Shown piece after piece: positions 17,949-26,861 of a stretch of 64,000 bases of DNA. The first letter of the stretch is position 1. Each line of letters starts with the position of its first letter. The DNA lies in the NCBI GenBank assembly GCA_963827515.1, contig CAWHBF010000004.1, positions 62,001 to 126,000 on the forward strand, given 5' to 3'. The notes beneath the pieces are model-generated. The model saw only the letters and a list, made by a program, of their open reading frames with translations, was not told the origin of the DNA and ran no database searches. A program made the position numbers and the translations under genes. The stretch is from JABFSA01 sp963827515 (GTDB taxonomy: Bacteria > Acidobacteriota > Vicinamibacteria > Vicinamibacterales > UBA2999).

Positions 17949-18857
17949 TCAACGAGGGCTACGACGTGCTGAACCAATCGCATTGCCGTAGTGTCCGGCT
18001 TCAGCCGGACCGTGCGAGGTCCGCCTAAAGGCGGACACTACTTCCGATTGCGTTTCTGACTGCGCGAGCATCGGTATCCCCTGCGCCGTGGCGTGAATCG
18101 TGACCGCCCCGTCCACCCGGCGTCTCGGCGAAACTACGCGTGCGGTCACATCCATGCCGGTCAGACGCCGGCTGCGTTCAGATACACCCGCCCACTGAGT
18201 GCGGCCATCCAACGACAGCGTGACCCCACCGGCACTGCGTGCCAGCGGGCGCGGCACGATCAGCACGCACGCTATCTCGGTCCCCTCCACCGCTCGCTGC
18301 AAGCGCAGCCAGGTCATGAACGGAAGACGATTCAACGCCGCCAGCGGCGCATCGGCCAAATCAAGCGCCGCCATGCCAAAACCGCCAGACTGCAACACGA
18401 GATGAAACGCTTTCAGTGCGCGTTCGATCAGCCGATCGACCAACGCCTCGGGTCCTGGGCTCGATGGCCCGGACCGAGACCCGAGGGTTACCGTCTGAGA
18501 TCGGCTGATGGCATGACCACGGACCCACAAGAGACGATCGAGGGCAATGCCGGCGGACATCCCGGACGACACGTCGAGCTGGTCGAAGGTGTCGACCAGC
18601 GCCGCAATCTCGCCACGACGCGTCGCCGCGGCCAGCATCTGAAGCAGAAGCGTGGTCCGGCCCGACGACCGTGCCCCGACAACTTCCGACAACTGCCCGC
18701 GTGGCAGTCCACCTTCCAAACCCGCATCCAATCCCGCCATCGTCGTCGGGGCCACGTTCCCGTCGCCTTTCCCTGGCAGACGTGCCGTCGTGAGCGTTTG
18801 GTCCAGCTTTCGTGCGCGAAGCGCAGATTCCAGGAGAGCCACAGCAGGATGAGCCAT
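17949..18857 (-). CDS. imuA: ImuA, RecA-like mutasome accessory protein
   Basis: A 302-residue RecA/SulA-like protein, first gene of imuA-imuB-dnaE2. Visible features are GLDAGLEGGLPRGQLSEVVG, the P-loop-like ARSSGRTTLLLQMLA, and VDTFDQLDV. The canonical GxxxxGKT is degenerate (GARSSGRTT), as is common in ImuA. The last 25 or so residues (VVSAFRRTSHGPAEAGHYG and after) are encoded by a family A paired hairpin at 17988-18041 rather than by imuA sequence, so the native C-terminus has been replaced or extended. The ATG at 18857 is preceded by a good promoter. Confidence 0.9.
   Translation of the reverse strand: MAHPAVALLESALRARKLDQTLTTARLPGKGDGNVAPTTMAGLDAGLEGGLPRGQLSEVVGARSSGRTTLLLQMLAAATRRGEIAALVDTFDQLDVSSGMSAGIALDRLLWVRGHAISRSQTVTLGSRSGPSSPGPEALVDRLIERALKAFHLVLQSGGFGMAALDLADAPLAALNRLPFMTWLRLQRAVEGTEIACVLIVPRPLARSAGGVTLSLDGRTQWAGVSERSRRLTGMDVTARVVSPRRRVDGAVTIHATAQGIPMLAQSETQSEVVSAFRRTSHGPAEAGHYGNAIGSARRSPR
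17988..18041. repeat. Paired-hairpin repeat (family A) inside the imuA 3' end
   Basis: GTAGTGTCCGGCTTCAGCC with its arm, then GGTCCGCCTAAAGGCGGAC ending in ACTAC. It has the same outer GTAG/CTAC ends and CTTCAG/CTAAAG loops as the intergenic copies, but different stems. It is translated as the C-terminus of ImuA and is only a few dozen bases from the imuB start. Confidence 0.8.
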
Positions 18858-18919
18858 ATTTTCGCCTTATGTTCGCTTTTACAGACGGAACTATATACCC
18901 AAAGTCTGATGGCGATCAA
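18858..18919 (-). promoter_or_regulatory. Promoter of imuA-imuB-dnaE2 with possible SOS operator
   Basis: On the minus strand, TTGATC (18914-18919) and TATAGT (18890-18895) are spaced 18 bases, a good sigma-70-type promoter. Between the -10 and the imuA ATG lie a GTTCC...GCGAAC inverted repeat and a GCGAACAT/GCGAAAAT direct repeat. A LexA site is expected for this cassette, but the LexA motif of this lineage is not known to me, so the operator is a guess. Confidence 0.5.
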
Positions 18920-18967
18920 TAAGCGAAACTACTAGCCCAGAGCAGTTTCGATCTTGGCCGTACGCAG

Positions 18968-19066
18968 CGAGGAGGCTTCAGCCTCCGCGGACACGCGCAC
19001 GCTGAAGCAGGTGCGCTCTACGGTGAAACGACCTTAACGAGGATTCTGGGACGGTGCGAAGGTGCG
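18968..19066. repeat. Family A paired hairpin plus short family E copy, intergenic
   Basis: GGAGGCTTCAGCCTCC (18971-18986) is followed by an imperfect GCGCACGCTGAAGCAGGTGCGC with the CTCTAC end at 19022. Two GGTGCGA units (19051-19066) then run up to the PAP2 stop. This is the stretch between divergent imuA and the 3' end of the PAP2 gene; nothing else is seen there. Confidence 0.65.
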
Positions 19067-19069
19067 AGG

Positions 19070-19846
19070 TTACTGGCCGGTCCAGGTGAACCCGATGCCA
19101 CCGCCGCCTCCGCCTGGTGCGGCGATTGGCGCAATGGACATCTGCGCTTTGCCCTGACCCACGGTGACAGCCCAGCCGGAGACAATGCCCAGCGCCGCAC
19201 CAAACGTCACGTCGCTCAGGAAGTGGCGTTTCTCATGGACGCGTGACGCGGCCACAAAGGAAGCCATGGCGTACGCGGGCACACCGGTCTTCCAGCCGAA
19301 GTGGCGGTGCAGAACCGTCGCGGTAGCAAATGTGACCGACGTATGTCCGGACGGAAACGAAAACTCGGTGCCATCAGGACGCGTGCGACGCGCGGCGATC
19401 TTCATTCCGGTCGTCAGCGTTTGCGTCACGATGTTCGCCCGAACGAGATCGGAGCCGACGGCAGTGAGCTTCGGACTACCCGTCAAACGTCCAACGGCAA
19501 AGGCCGCAAGAGCACTTCCGAACTGGAGCCGAGCGCTGCCAATGGTTTCACCGCTGCTGAGGAAGCCCGTATTCGAGCCGGAAAGGGTCGTGGTTGCCGC
19601 TCGGTCCACGGGGTGCAGCGCGGCCGCCATCAAACCCCCAACCGCCAGGATCGTCAGCGTGTCTTGTGAAGCCAAATTACGAAAATCTGTGACGGTGTCC
19701 TGAAACAGCCCAGTAAAGGCGCGCGAGGTTTGTGGAATCGAGGCACTCGGCGCAAGCGTTTGAGCCGTCGCTGGGGTGGCGCACTGGAACGCGGTCGCCA
19801 TCGCGAACGTCGTACACAGGCACCGGGTGCGGACTGAGGGCATCAT
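19070..19846 (-). CDS. Exported PAP2-family phosphatase
   Basis: A 258-residue protein with an N-terminal signal or anchor (TFAMATAFQCATPATAQ). All three phosphatidic-acid-phosphatase-2 motifs are present: KIAARRTRP (K-x6-RP), SFPSGHTS (PSGH) and SRVHEKRHFLSD (SR-x5-H-x3-D). The family hydrolyses lipid or soluble phosphate monoesters at the outer face of the inner membrane or in the periplasm. It ends in a Gly-rich tail. It is 47 bases downstream of the kinase-like exported protein gene and probably in its operon. Confidence 0.9.
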   Translation of the reverse strand: MMPSVRTRCLCTTFAMATAFQCATPATAQTLAPSASIPQTSRAFTGLFQDTVTDFRNLASQDTLTILAVGGLMAAALHPVDRAATTTLSGSNTGFLSSGETIGSARLQFGSALAAFAVGRLTGSPKLTAVGSDLVRANIVTQTLTTGMKIAARRTRPDGTEFSFPSGHTSVTFATATVLHRHFGWKTGVPAYAMASFVAASRVHEKRHFLSDVTFGAALGIVSGWAVTVGQGKAQMSIAPIAAPGGGGGGIGFTWTGQ

Positions 19847-19893
19847 CAGGTCTCTTATCGGCTGTTCTAACGGTCTTGAGAGTATAACCCAGG

Positions 19894-21669
19894 CTATTCC
19901 GCGATCCTGGGGAGTTGCCGATCGAGACCGACGGGCTGCCAGCCGTCAGCCGCCTTCCTGAAATAGACGTTCACGGGGGCTTCCCAGCCTGGAAAGTCCG
20001 GGTGCAGACTTCGAATCGCGACCGACACGAACTCGGCGCCCTGCACGATCGACGGCGGCGCCTCTCCACGCGTACTCTCGACTCGTACTTCCTGGGTCTG
20101 TCCCACGTTGGTTCCGGTCGCATTGTCGAACTTCGACCATGTCAGGACGTACGCCGTCGGCGCGGTCGCCACACCGGCACCGACCGCCGCGTTCTCGAAC
20201 GTCAATGTCCCACTCGCACTGAGCCGCGGATCCACGATCGGATTCACACCGGTCAGCCAGGCTCTCAGCACCTTGTCGCGCCGCTTGATGAGCGTGTCCG
20301 AGATATACGCCGCCGCGGCGGGTTCGCTGTAGCGCGCCTTGACCACGATCGCGCGGATCGCCTCGTCCGAAAACTTCGCGACGAGCCTGGCCGCCCAGAA
20401 CGCATCTTCGGGCCGCATCAGGTCGAAGGCCGGGTTCGGGTACTCCGGTCTCCATTGCACGGGATCGAAAAACTCTGCCTCGAACCGGCCGACCGATGGC
20501 GCCACGTCGGGATAGTCCACGAGAATCCACGGCCGCACGTACAGGCCGAGCGTCGCCAGCGTCTTCAGCGCGGGCGCCCACTCCAGGATGTATTCGTTCC
20601 CCGCGCGCGGCACCTGAGGAAACACGCTCCCGCTTCCTAGGGTCGATCCGAAATCGAACATATAGTGCCGGACGTGCCGCGCCCCGGCTGGTCCCGTGAG
20701 CATGTCCAGGCTGTTGAGACCTCGCGAGTCGTCATGATTGAGCCACGCCGCGAAAACGCGACTCCCTCGCAATTCGCGTCGGTGCTCGTGCGGATGGATA
20801 TCGTTCGGATCGTCCGGCCTGGTCCCGTAGTACTTGAAGTAGCCGAGCGGTGTGCCCTCGGCAAATTGGCTCGCGGTCGCCCGGTACTTGCCGTTTGGCA
20901 ATCGCGCGGCCCGTTCCAGCAGTCGATCGATGTCAGCACGCCGCATGGGGCGGCGACGACCCCTCAGATCCACGATCGTGGCCTTCGGCGAAATCACGAT
21001 CTTCTCCGGGTCGATTTCGACGACGTGCCCTTCGACAACGTTGTAACCAAGCGCGTGATAGATCGCCGCGCCGATCACTTCCGCGCCGCTGGCCATCTCG
21101 GGGTTGCCGGGCGGATCGAATTTGATCTGATAGAGACGCCCGGAAGGATCCGTGATTCGATACCCTGGCGTAATACCGGACGTCTTATCGCGAACGATGG
21201 GCCAGCCGTCGACGTTGATACTGTCGACCGAGTTCGGCCCTCGCACGATTTCATCGAGGGACATCTCCCGACGCCCGATACGGTTGGTGAACCAGCTCGA
21301 ATCCGGAACCTCGTCCATCGTGTTGACGTTGACGGCGGGAATGTCCCGCCGGTCGCCGGGTTTGATAAACGTGTGCTCGCCGAAGTCGTAGCCGTTGCTG
21401 CCCTCGATCGGCGTTGCACGTCCGGCATCGAACGTCGTGTCGCGATCGATCTGGATCGGATCGTCAGGGTAGAACCGCGGTGCCGCACCACGGCTCGCCT
21501 CCGCCAGGGCAACTCCGACGAGCACCGCGACGAGCCACACCAGCCGGCCCGTTTTCGAACCACGAAGGACACGAAGGTTACGAAGGAATTTTGATACCCA
21601 TAAACGGGTTTCGTGATCTTCGTGTGCTTCGTGGTTACGGGCGTGTCGCTGATGCGGACTAAAAGACAT
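19894..21669 (-). CDS. Exported protein with kinase-like motifs (possible HipA/FAM20/CotH-type fold)
   Basis: A 591-residue protein. The ATG at 21669 overlaps the end of the barrel gene and gives translational coupling. A hydrophobic export segment (LVWLVAVLVGVALA) follows an N-region lengthened by a repeat (21558-21637). No family is recognised by name. The order of motifs recalls atypical kinases: YQIKFDPPG (Lys), GAEVIGAAIYHALG (Glu), then AAWLNHDDSRGLNSLDML (catalytic Asp and Asn) and HYMFDFGSTLG (DFG). The C-terminal 100 residues look like a beta-sandwich. Possibly a periplasmic or surface kinase; this is inference from motif order. Confidence 0.6.
   Translation of the reverse strand: MSFSPHQRHARNHEAHEDHETRLWVSKFLRNLRVLRGSKTGRLVWLVAVLVGVALAEASRGAAPRFYPDDPIQIDRDTTFDAGRATPIEGSNGYDFGEHTFIKPGDRRDIPAVNVNTMDEVPDSSWFTNRIGRREMSLDEIVRGPNSVDSINVDGWPIVRDKTSGITPGYRITDPSGRLYQIKFDPPGNPEMASGAEVIGAAIYHALGYNVVEGHVVEIDPEKIVISPKATIVDLRGRRRPMRRADIDRLLERAARLPNGKYRATASQFAEGTPLGYFKYYGTRPDDPNDIHPHEHRRELRGSRVFAAWLNHDDSRGLNSLDMLTGPAGARHVRHYMFDFGSTLGSGSVFPQVPRAGNEYILEWAPALKTLATLGLYVRPWILVDYPDVAPSVGRFEAEFFDPVQWRPEYPNPAFDLMRPEDAFWAARLVAKFSDEAIRAIVVKARYSEPAAAAYISDTLIKRRDKVLRAWLTGVNPIVDPRLSASGTLTFENAAVGAGVATAPTAYVLTWSKFDNATGTNVGQTQEVRVESTRGEAPPSIVQGAEFVSVAIRSLHPDFPGWEAPVNVYFRKAADGWQPVGLDRQLPRIAE
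21558..21637. repeat. CACGAAGG dyad repeat (family B-prime) in an export-signal region
   Basis: Three 9-base units CCACGAAGG, ACACGAAGG, TTACGAAGG face their complements TTCGTGATC, TTCGTGTGC, TTCGTGGTT over a centre of about 20 bases. It is translated as NHEAHEDHETRLW plus NLRVLRGS, inserting between the start codon and the hydrophobic signal of the kinase-like protein. Confidence 0.75.
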
Positions 21670-22955
21670 TGCCGAACCTGAGGATGAAGTGTTTACCGCC
21701 GCTGCTGCCGAACGCCCCTTCGACACGCAGGAACACGCCGTTTCTCGTCCCAAAGCGGAACCCGATGCCGTAGTCGGACTCGAGGTCCTTCAGATTCAGG
21801 TCCTCGTAGCCGAGATGCCACCTTGCCCGCGTCGTAGAAGATCGCACCGTCGACGGCGGTGAAGATCTCCCAGCGATACTCCGCCTGCAAGAGGATGCTG
21901 TTCTCATCCCTGAAGCGGAATCGGCGGAAACCTCGGAGATCGTCCGGCCCTCCGAGCGTCCGCAGGAGATAGAACGGCACCTCCTGACCGGCGTCTACAT
22001 CGGAGGTCGATGCCGCCGCCCGCAGCGCCACCACGCGGCGCTCGTTGAGTAACGGAATGTATTGCTGAAGATCGACGTCCACACGGTTGAAGCTGTACCG
22101 CTGCAGATCGAGGTCATCGACGTGCAGAAGCACGGCCTTGTACTGGCCCCCGCGCCGTGGATTGCCTCTCGGTTGGCGAGTATTGATGTCGGCTGACAAC
22201 TCCCAGCGAAGGAAATCGGGCTGCGCCTCCAACCCCGGGACACGGCTGGGCTCGTATACCTCCTCTATCGATGGGCCGCCGTCTCCCGATCCGACCGATG
22301 GCGTCAGCCAGTCCAGAGCTGTTCCGAGCGAAAGCCACGACACCGGCCGGACCCCTCCGGCCGCCCCAACCTGTGAGCTCCGGATACCGTATACGGCCTC
22401 TTCACCGCGTAGCGACGCCGGTCCGATGCCGTAGAATTGCTCACTGGGAAATTCGAACATCCGCCCGTGGACATCGGAGAACACCCGTCCGTCGGCCAGC
22501 TCGGGCAGCTCGAGCTTGGCATCGAGCATCCAGTACTTCTTGTATGACAGGGCGGCAAACGCGGTGATGACGCCCTGCTCGCCGAAGACACGCGGTCGGC
22601 GATAGGCCGGCGCGACCGTGAACCCGCTTCCAGAGGTAATCTGACCGATTCTCGGATAGAACCCCTCTGGCGGTGCCAGCAGCCGCTCGAAGAATCGGCT
22701 GTTCTCGAGCGCCAGCAGCGTGCGCTCTGCACGACCCATCACCGGCGGTGTCAGTGCCTGTGACTTGGCTTCTCTGTCACGCTCGAGCACCTCTGCTCGC
22801 GTTGTCGGCTCCGGCTCCTGGGCAACGGCAGGGACAACGGCCACGACGTGCACGGCGACGAAGGCAAGCGCGCAGACGAGCAGCCGGGCACGCGCTCCGT
22901 CACCGCACTGCACCTCCAGCGAGATCGGGTCGAGAGAATACCTAAACAGTGACAA
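21659..22955 (-). CDS. BamA/Omp85-like outer-membrane beta-barrel protein (one apparent frameshift)
   Basis: About 430 residues. A signal peptide (VCALAFVAVHVVAVVPAVAQ) precedes a beta-barrel of the surface-antigen (D15) type with LLRTLGGPDDLRGFRRFRFRDENS, the conserved LRGF-RxRF region. The C-terminus in the shifted frame reads GIGFRFGTRNGVFLRVEG and ends in Phe, as barrel proteins do. The frames join near 21825. No POTRA domains are visible, so it resembles short FhaC/patatin-type barrels more than BamA itself. Its start overlaps the kinase stop by 14 bases and its end overlaps the next start, so the four genes look co-translated. Confidence 0.8.
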
Positions 22956-25900
22956 CGGCGCGCTCCGCGTGAGATGTGTCCAGCTCAGACACGGTCAGCG
23001 GACCGGTCAGGTCCGGCAAGTGCGTCTTCCACCAGGCTCGCGCCGACGCCTGATTCCAACTCTCACATGCCCGACAGCCCACGGCCATGCGGAACAGCTC
23101 TTCTGCGGATTGCGGCCGATCGTTCGGATCCTTCGCCAGACACGCCAGAACCAGCTCATCGAGCTCATGGGGAATCGGCAGTTCCGTCCGCTGGGACGGC
23201 GGCACCGGTTTCGCGTGCGCGTGCTGCAACAGCATCTTCATGGGCGTCTCCGCTTCGAACACCAGGGTTCCAGTGAGGAGATAATACGCGACACAGCCCA
23301 GCGCGTACACGTCGGCTCGGCTGTCGACGTCCGCCTCGCCCATGATGATCTCCGGCGCCATGTACGCCGGCGTCCCCGTCGTCGTATGGTCGAGAGTGAG
23401 GAGCGTCTCGGCCGCGGCGGTGCGATCTCGCACTTTCACGAGGCCGAAGTCCAGGACCTTGACGAAGTCGTATTCGAGCCCCATGCGACACACGTAGATA
23501 TTGGCCGGCTTGACGTCGCGATGCACCATCCCGCGCGCGTGGGCGTCGGCGAGCGAGTGGCAGAGCCTGCCGGAGGAGGAAAATGGCGCGATCCGCCGGG
23601 ACGGGACCGAACTCGCGCACGAAGGTCTCCATGTCGCGACCCACGAGCAGTTCCATCACGTAGTAGAAGGTCCCCTCCCCCGTCATCCCGAAATCGAAGA
23701 GCTGAATCGTGTGCGGCGAGCTCAGTGCGGCGGTCGCCTGGGCCTCGCGTTCGAAACGGCGGAGGAGCACCCGAGCTTCGGCCTCATCGCGGGCGCCGAG
23801 CACCTCGGGACGGACGAGTTTGATCGCGGCGTGACGAGCGAGGAACTGATGGCGGGCCCGCCACACCTCGCCCATGCCACCGTGCCCGAGCAACTCGATC
23901 AACTGGTAGCTGCCGAGTTCCTGCGCTTCCTTCAACCGCCGACCAAGGCGATAGAGGACCCGGGACGGCAGCATGGCGACGATCGCGCACGAGTAGTTGG
24001 GCAGCACGAGGATCACGGCATGAGGCAGCGAGACCACAGGGTTGCCGAGCAGATATGCGACGAAGAGGGCGAGCGGATCCATCGAAGCCGCCACGAGCGA
24101 GGCGATGAGGATTCGCTGTGGCGAGGCCGGCGCGATCATGGCGAAGATGAGGATGCCGGCCGTCACCCACGACAGGCGAATCGCGGATCTGGCAAGGGCG
24201 GAATGATCCAGGTGTTCAGAATCGCGACGAGGATGCTGTTGAGCACCAGGTACCCGAGGCTGACGTCGGTCTTCGTCCGTCCGGGCCGCGTGCAATAACG
24301 CGCCATCCAGAACATGAATGCCGCGCTCGCGATCCCGAAGATCTCGAGGCCGACAGCACGCATCGACACCTGGCGTCCCCATGTCAGGGGAACCAGCACG
24401 ACGTCGACGAACAGGCCGATCGCCCACAACGCACCCACGACGGCCGCAAACAGCGCGAGCCGCTCGATCTGTTCCGAGACGAGTTCGTCCGGAAGACTCG
24501 TCGTGCGGCGGCTTTCGCGCCCACCGGTCGGTGTCTGGAGACGTGGCGCAACGACTTTTACGGCTTGGGCCATGGTTTCGATGGGGGTAATGCGCTGCCT
24601 CAGCTCTTCGAGATTGAGGCGAATCGATGCATGCGATCGTATCAGGTCGCCGAGAATTTCGTCTCGATCCCGGACCGTCCGATTGGCCGGCCGGCGGTCC
24701 TCCAGGAAAGGCCACAGACGCGTGCGCACGAGGGGCGGCAGCGTGGCCTCGAGATACTCGAGGGCCGTGCCCCGCAGATTCTCATCCCCGGTCAGGAGCC
24801 CTCGATATGCGATCTGCAGCGGCTCGGCGGGCTGCACGAGGGACAGGAGCGTAAAGACGTGCGCCAGCCCCTGGTTGGCCCGATCCTTGATGAACTCGTC
24901 CTCGAAGGAGCGATCGCCCGTGTCATCGAGCCGGTCGAGGAGCCGGTGGCTCTCCCACACAGCGCGGCCGACGGCGAGCTCGCGAAGCACCACGGCGTAA
25001 ATCGTGACGGCTTCGATGCGCACTTGCGGGTTTCTGGACGCAATCGCCGCAAGCGAGCGGCCGCATTGAAAGCGGACCTCGAATCGCTGATCTTCCAGCG
25101 CCTGGAGCAGTCCGTCCGTGGCGCGCTGCGAAACACACACCGAGAACACCCTCGCCAGGCGACGCCTGACGGCGAAGGACTGGTTCGGATCGACCAAGGC
25201 ATCGATGAGTTGGCCCACCCGCTCCTCCGCCACCTTGCGAAGAGCGGGGACGGCCTCCTCGGCGAGCGGGTCCCACGCGAGGAGGGGAATGACGTGGGGC
25301 ACGAGTGCCGCGGACATCCCCTCCTCGCGATGCAGGAGGGCCGTGATGCGCCCGCGGTCCTTCGAGCGCAGGACGAGGATGTCGGCGATCTCGGGATCGA
25401 GATTCGCCTGGGTCGGTGAAGGCACGTGCGCGGTGCCGGCGTGACTTCGCGGGTCGTCGGGCTTCCGCTCGCTGAGCGTCCGAAGCATCACCGTCTTCGT
25501 CGTGAGATCCTCGAGCTCCGACAGGTCGAGTTCGAGGGCCCTGTTTCGCAAGCTCCGCTCGAGCGTCTGCACGTAGCCGCGATTCAATCGGCTCGCCACG
25601 ACCAGCGCGAAACAGGAGCAGCCGATGGCCAGCCACAGAATCACGGCATCATGGCTGGCGGGCACCAGCAGGACAAGGACGACCTGTATGACGCCGCCTC
25701 CCAACGCGTCTCCGAGGCGGTCAATCCCCACGTCGATGAGCGACTTGGCCGCCCGTTTCTCGGTCGGCGGGATGGGGGTGTAGAAGAGCTCGTAGGCCGA
25801 ACGGAACAGTCCGCCCCGACAAACCGTCTCGGCGCCGCGAGCCACGACGATGCTCGCGAGCCCCGGCGCGACCAGCCCCCCTATGCCGCCGGCCACGACC

Positions 25901-26796
25901 GCGAGCGACGGTGTTCCCGTGATGGCTCCCAGGCCGAGGCGCTCGAGCGCGATTCGACTGGACGACGTCTGCACCACGAACGTGATGAGACTCGTGGCCG
26001 CGTAGTAGATCGCGAAGAACCTCAGCAGGCTTTCTCCCCTGCCAAAGGCGACCACCGCATGCGCCTTGAAGAGGTAGTCCACGAGCGCCGCACCGAACGT
26101 GCCGAGCAGGACCAGCAGCGCCAGATTCCGAAGGTACGAGGCCTCGCGTAACACGCGCAGTCCGGACCGCGGCGCCTCCGGCGCCAGATCCGGCGACACG
26201 TCGCCGATGGCGGAGGACATTGCGTGGCTCTGGGACCCAGCCAAACGGCGAATCTCCCACGCGCAGTAGAGATTTCCGATCGCGAGCACGGGCAGCGTAG
26301 CCGCGACACCGAAACCGGCTCCCACTCGCTCGGCGATCAGGCCGCCGACGAGACCGCCAAGCGTCCCTGCGCCGGCAATCTGCCCGAATCGCTTGCGCGC
26401 GGTGTATGGATCGAACCGTTCCGTCGCGATGAGCCAGAAGCCGGAGCCCAGCAATGGCCCAATGCCGGAGATCTGCAAGTAGACCAGCACGGCGGCGGCC
26501 CGCGGCATCACAGGCACCAGCAGCCAGTCGACGATCAGCAGCACGGCGTTCGCCGCGAACGCCATCGGCACGAACGCCCCCGGCGTGACGTACCGCAGGC
26601 CCCTCGACATCAACACGACGAGGCCGATCGATACCGCGGCGGTCGCGATGACCATCGCGGGCAGCGAGGTCACGTCCAGGTTCGCGAGATAGATCGCGTC
26701 GCGGGTCGCTTTGCCTGCAATGAACTGAGCGGTCACACCGGCCGCGCAGAACATGGCAGTCCGGACCGCTCCACGCGGCGGCGCGGAAGCATTCAT
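22942..26796 (-). CDS. NTT/MFS-like transporter - HEAT repeats - membrane Ser/Thr kinase fusion (two apparent frameshifts)
   Basis: A single open frame runs from 26796 to 24163. Residues 1-410 are a polytopic transporter resembling the Npt/ADP-ATP translocase group (GSGFWLIATERFDPYTA, GAGTLGGLVGG). About 430-720 are HEAT-like helical repeats. From residue 742 a membrane domain begins that parallels the kinase at 5541 (RTTSLPDELVSEQIERLALF). The kinase continues in other frames after junctions near 24195 and 23566: LGHGGMGEVW, AIKLVRP, HRDVKPANIY, DFGLVKV. An internal Met at 742 has no ribosome site, so a genuine fusion of about 1280 residues is favoured over two genes. Catalytic residues are intact. 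Confidence 0.75.
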
Positions 26797-26861
26797 GATG
26801 GAAATAGTTGCATCCTACCACCCGGGGCGCGCCTGCGACGGCGCGGTACAATGCCCCACCG

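Noticed and set aside
20000..21500. Long plus-strand frames opposite the kinase-like protein
   Set aside because: They mirror the third codon position bias of the real minus-strand gene and have low-complexity Arg/Pro-rich products.
24163..26796. Treating the transporter-HEAT frame as a separate gene ending at 24163
   Set aside because: Its last 135 residues match the membrane domain start of the kinase at 5541, and the true continuation is restored by one base near 24195.
26808..26853. TTGCAT and TACAAT as a promoter for the MFS gene
   Set aside because: The spacing is about 34 bases, too long for a sigma-70 pair.
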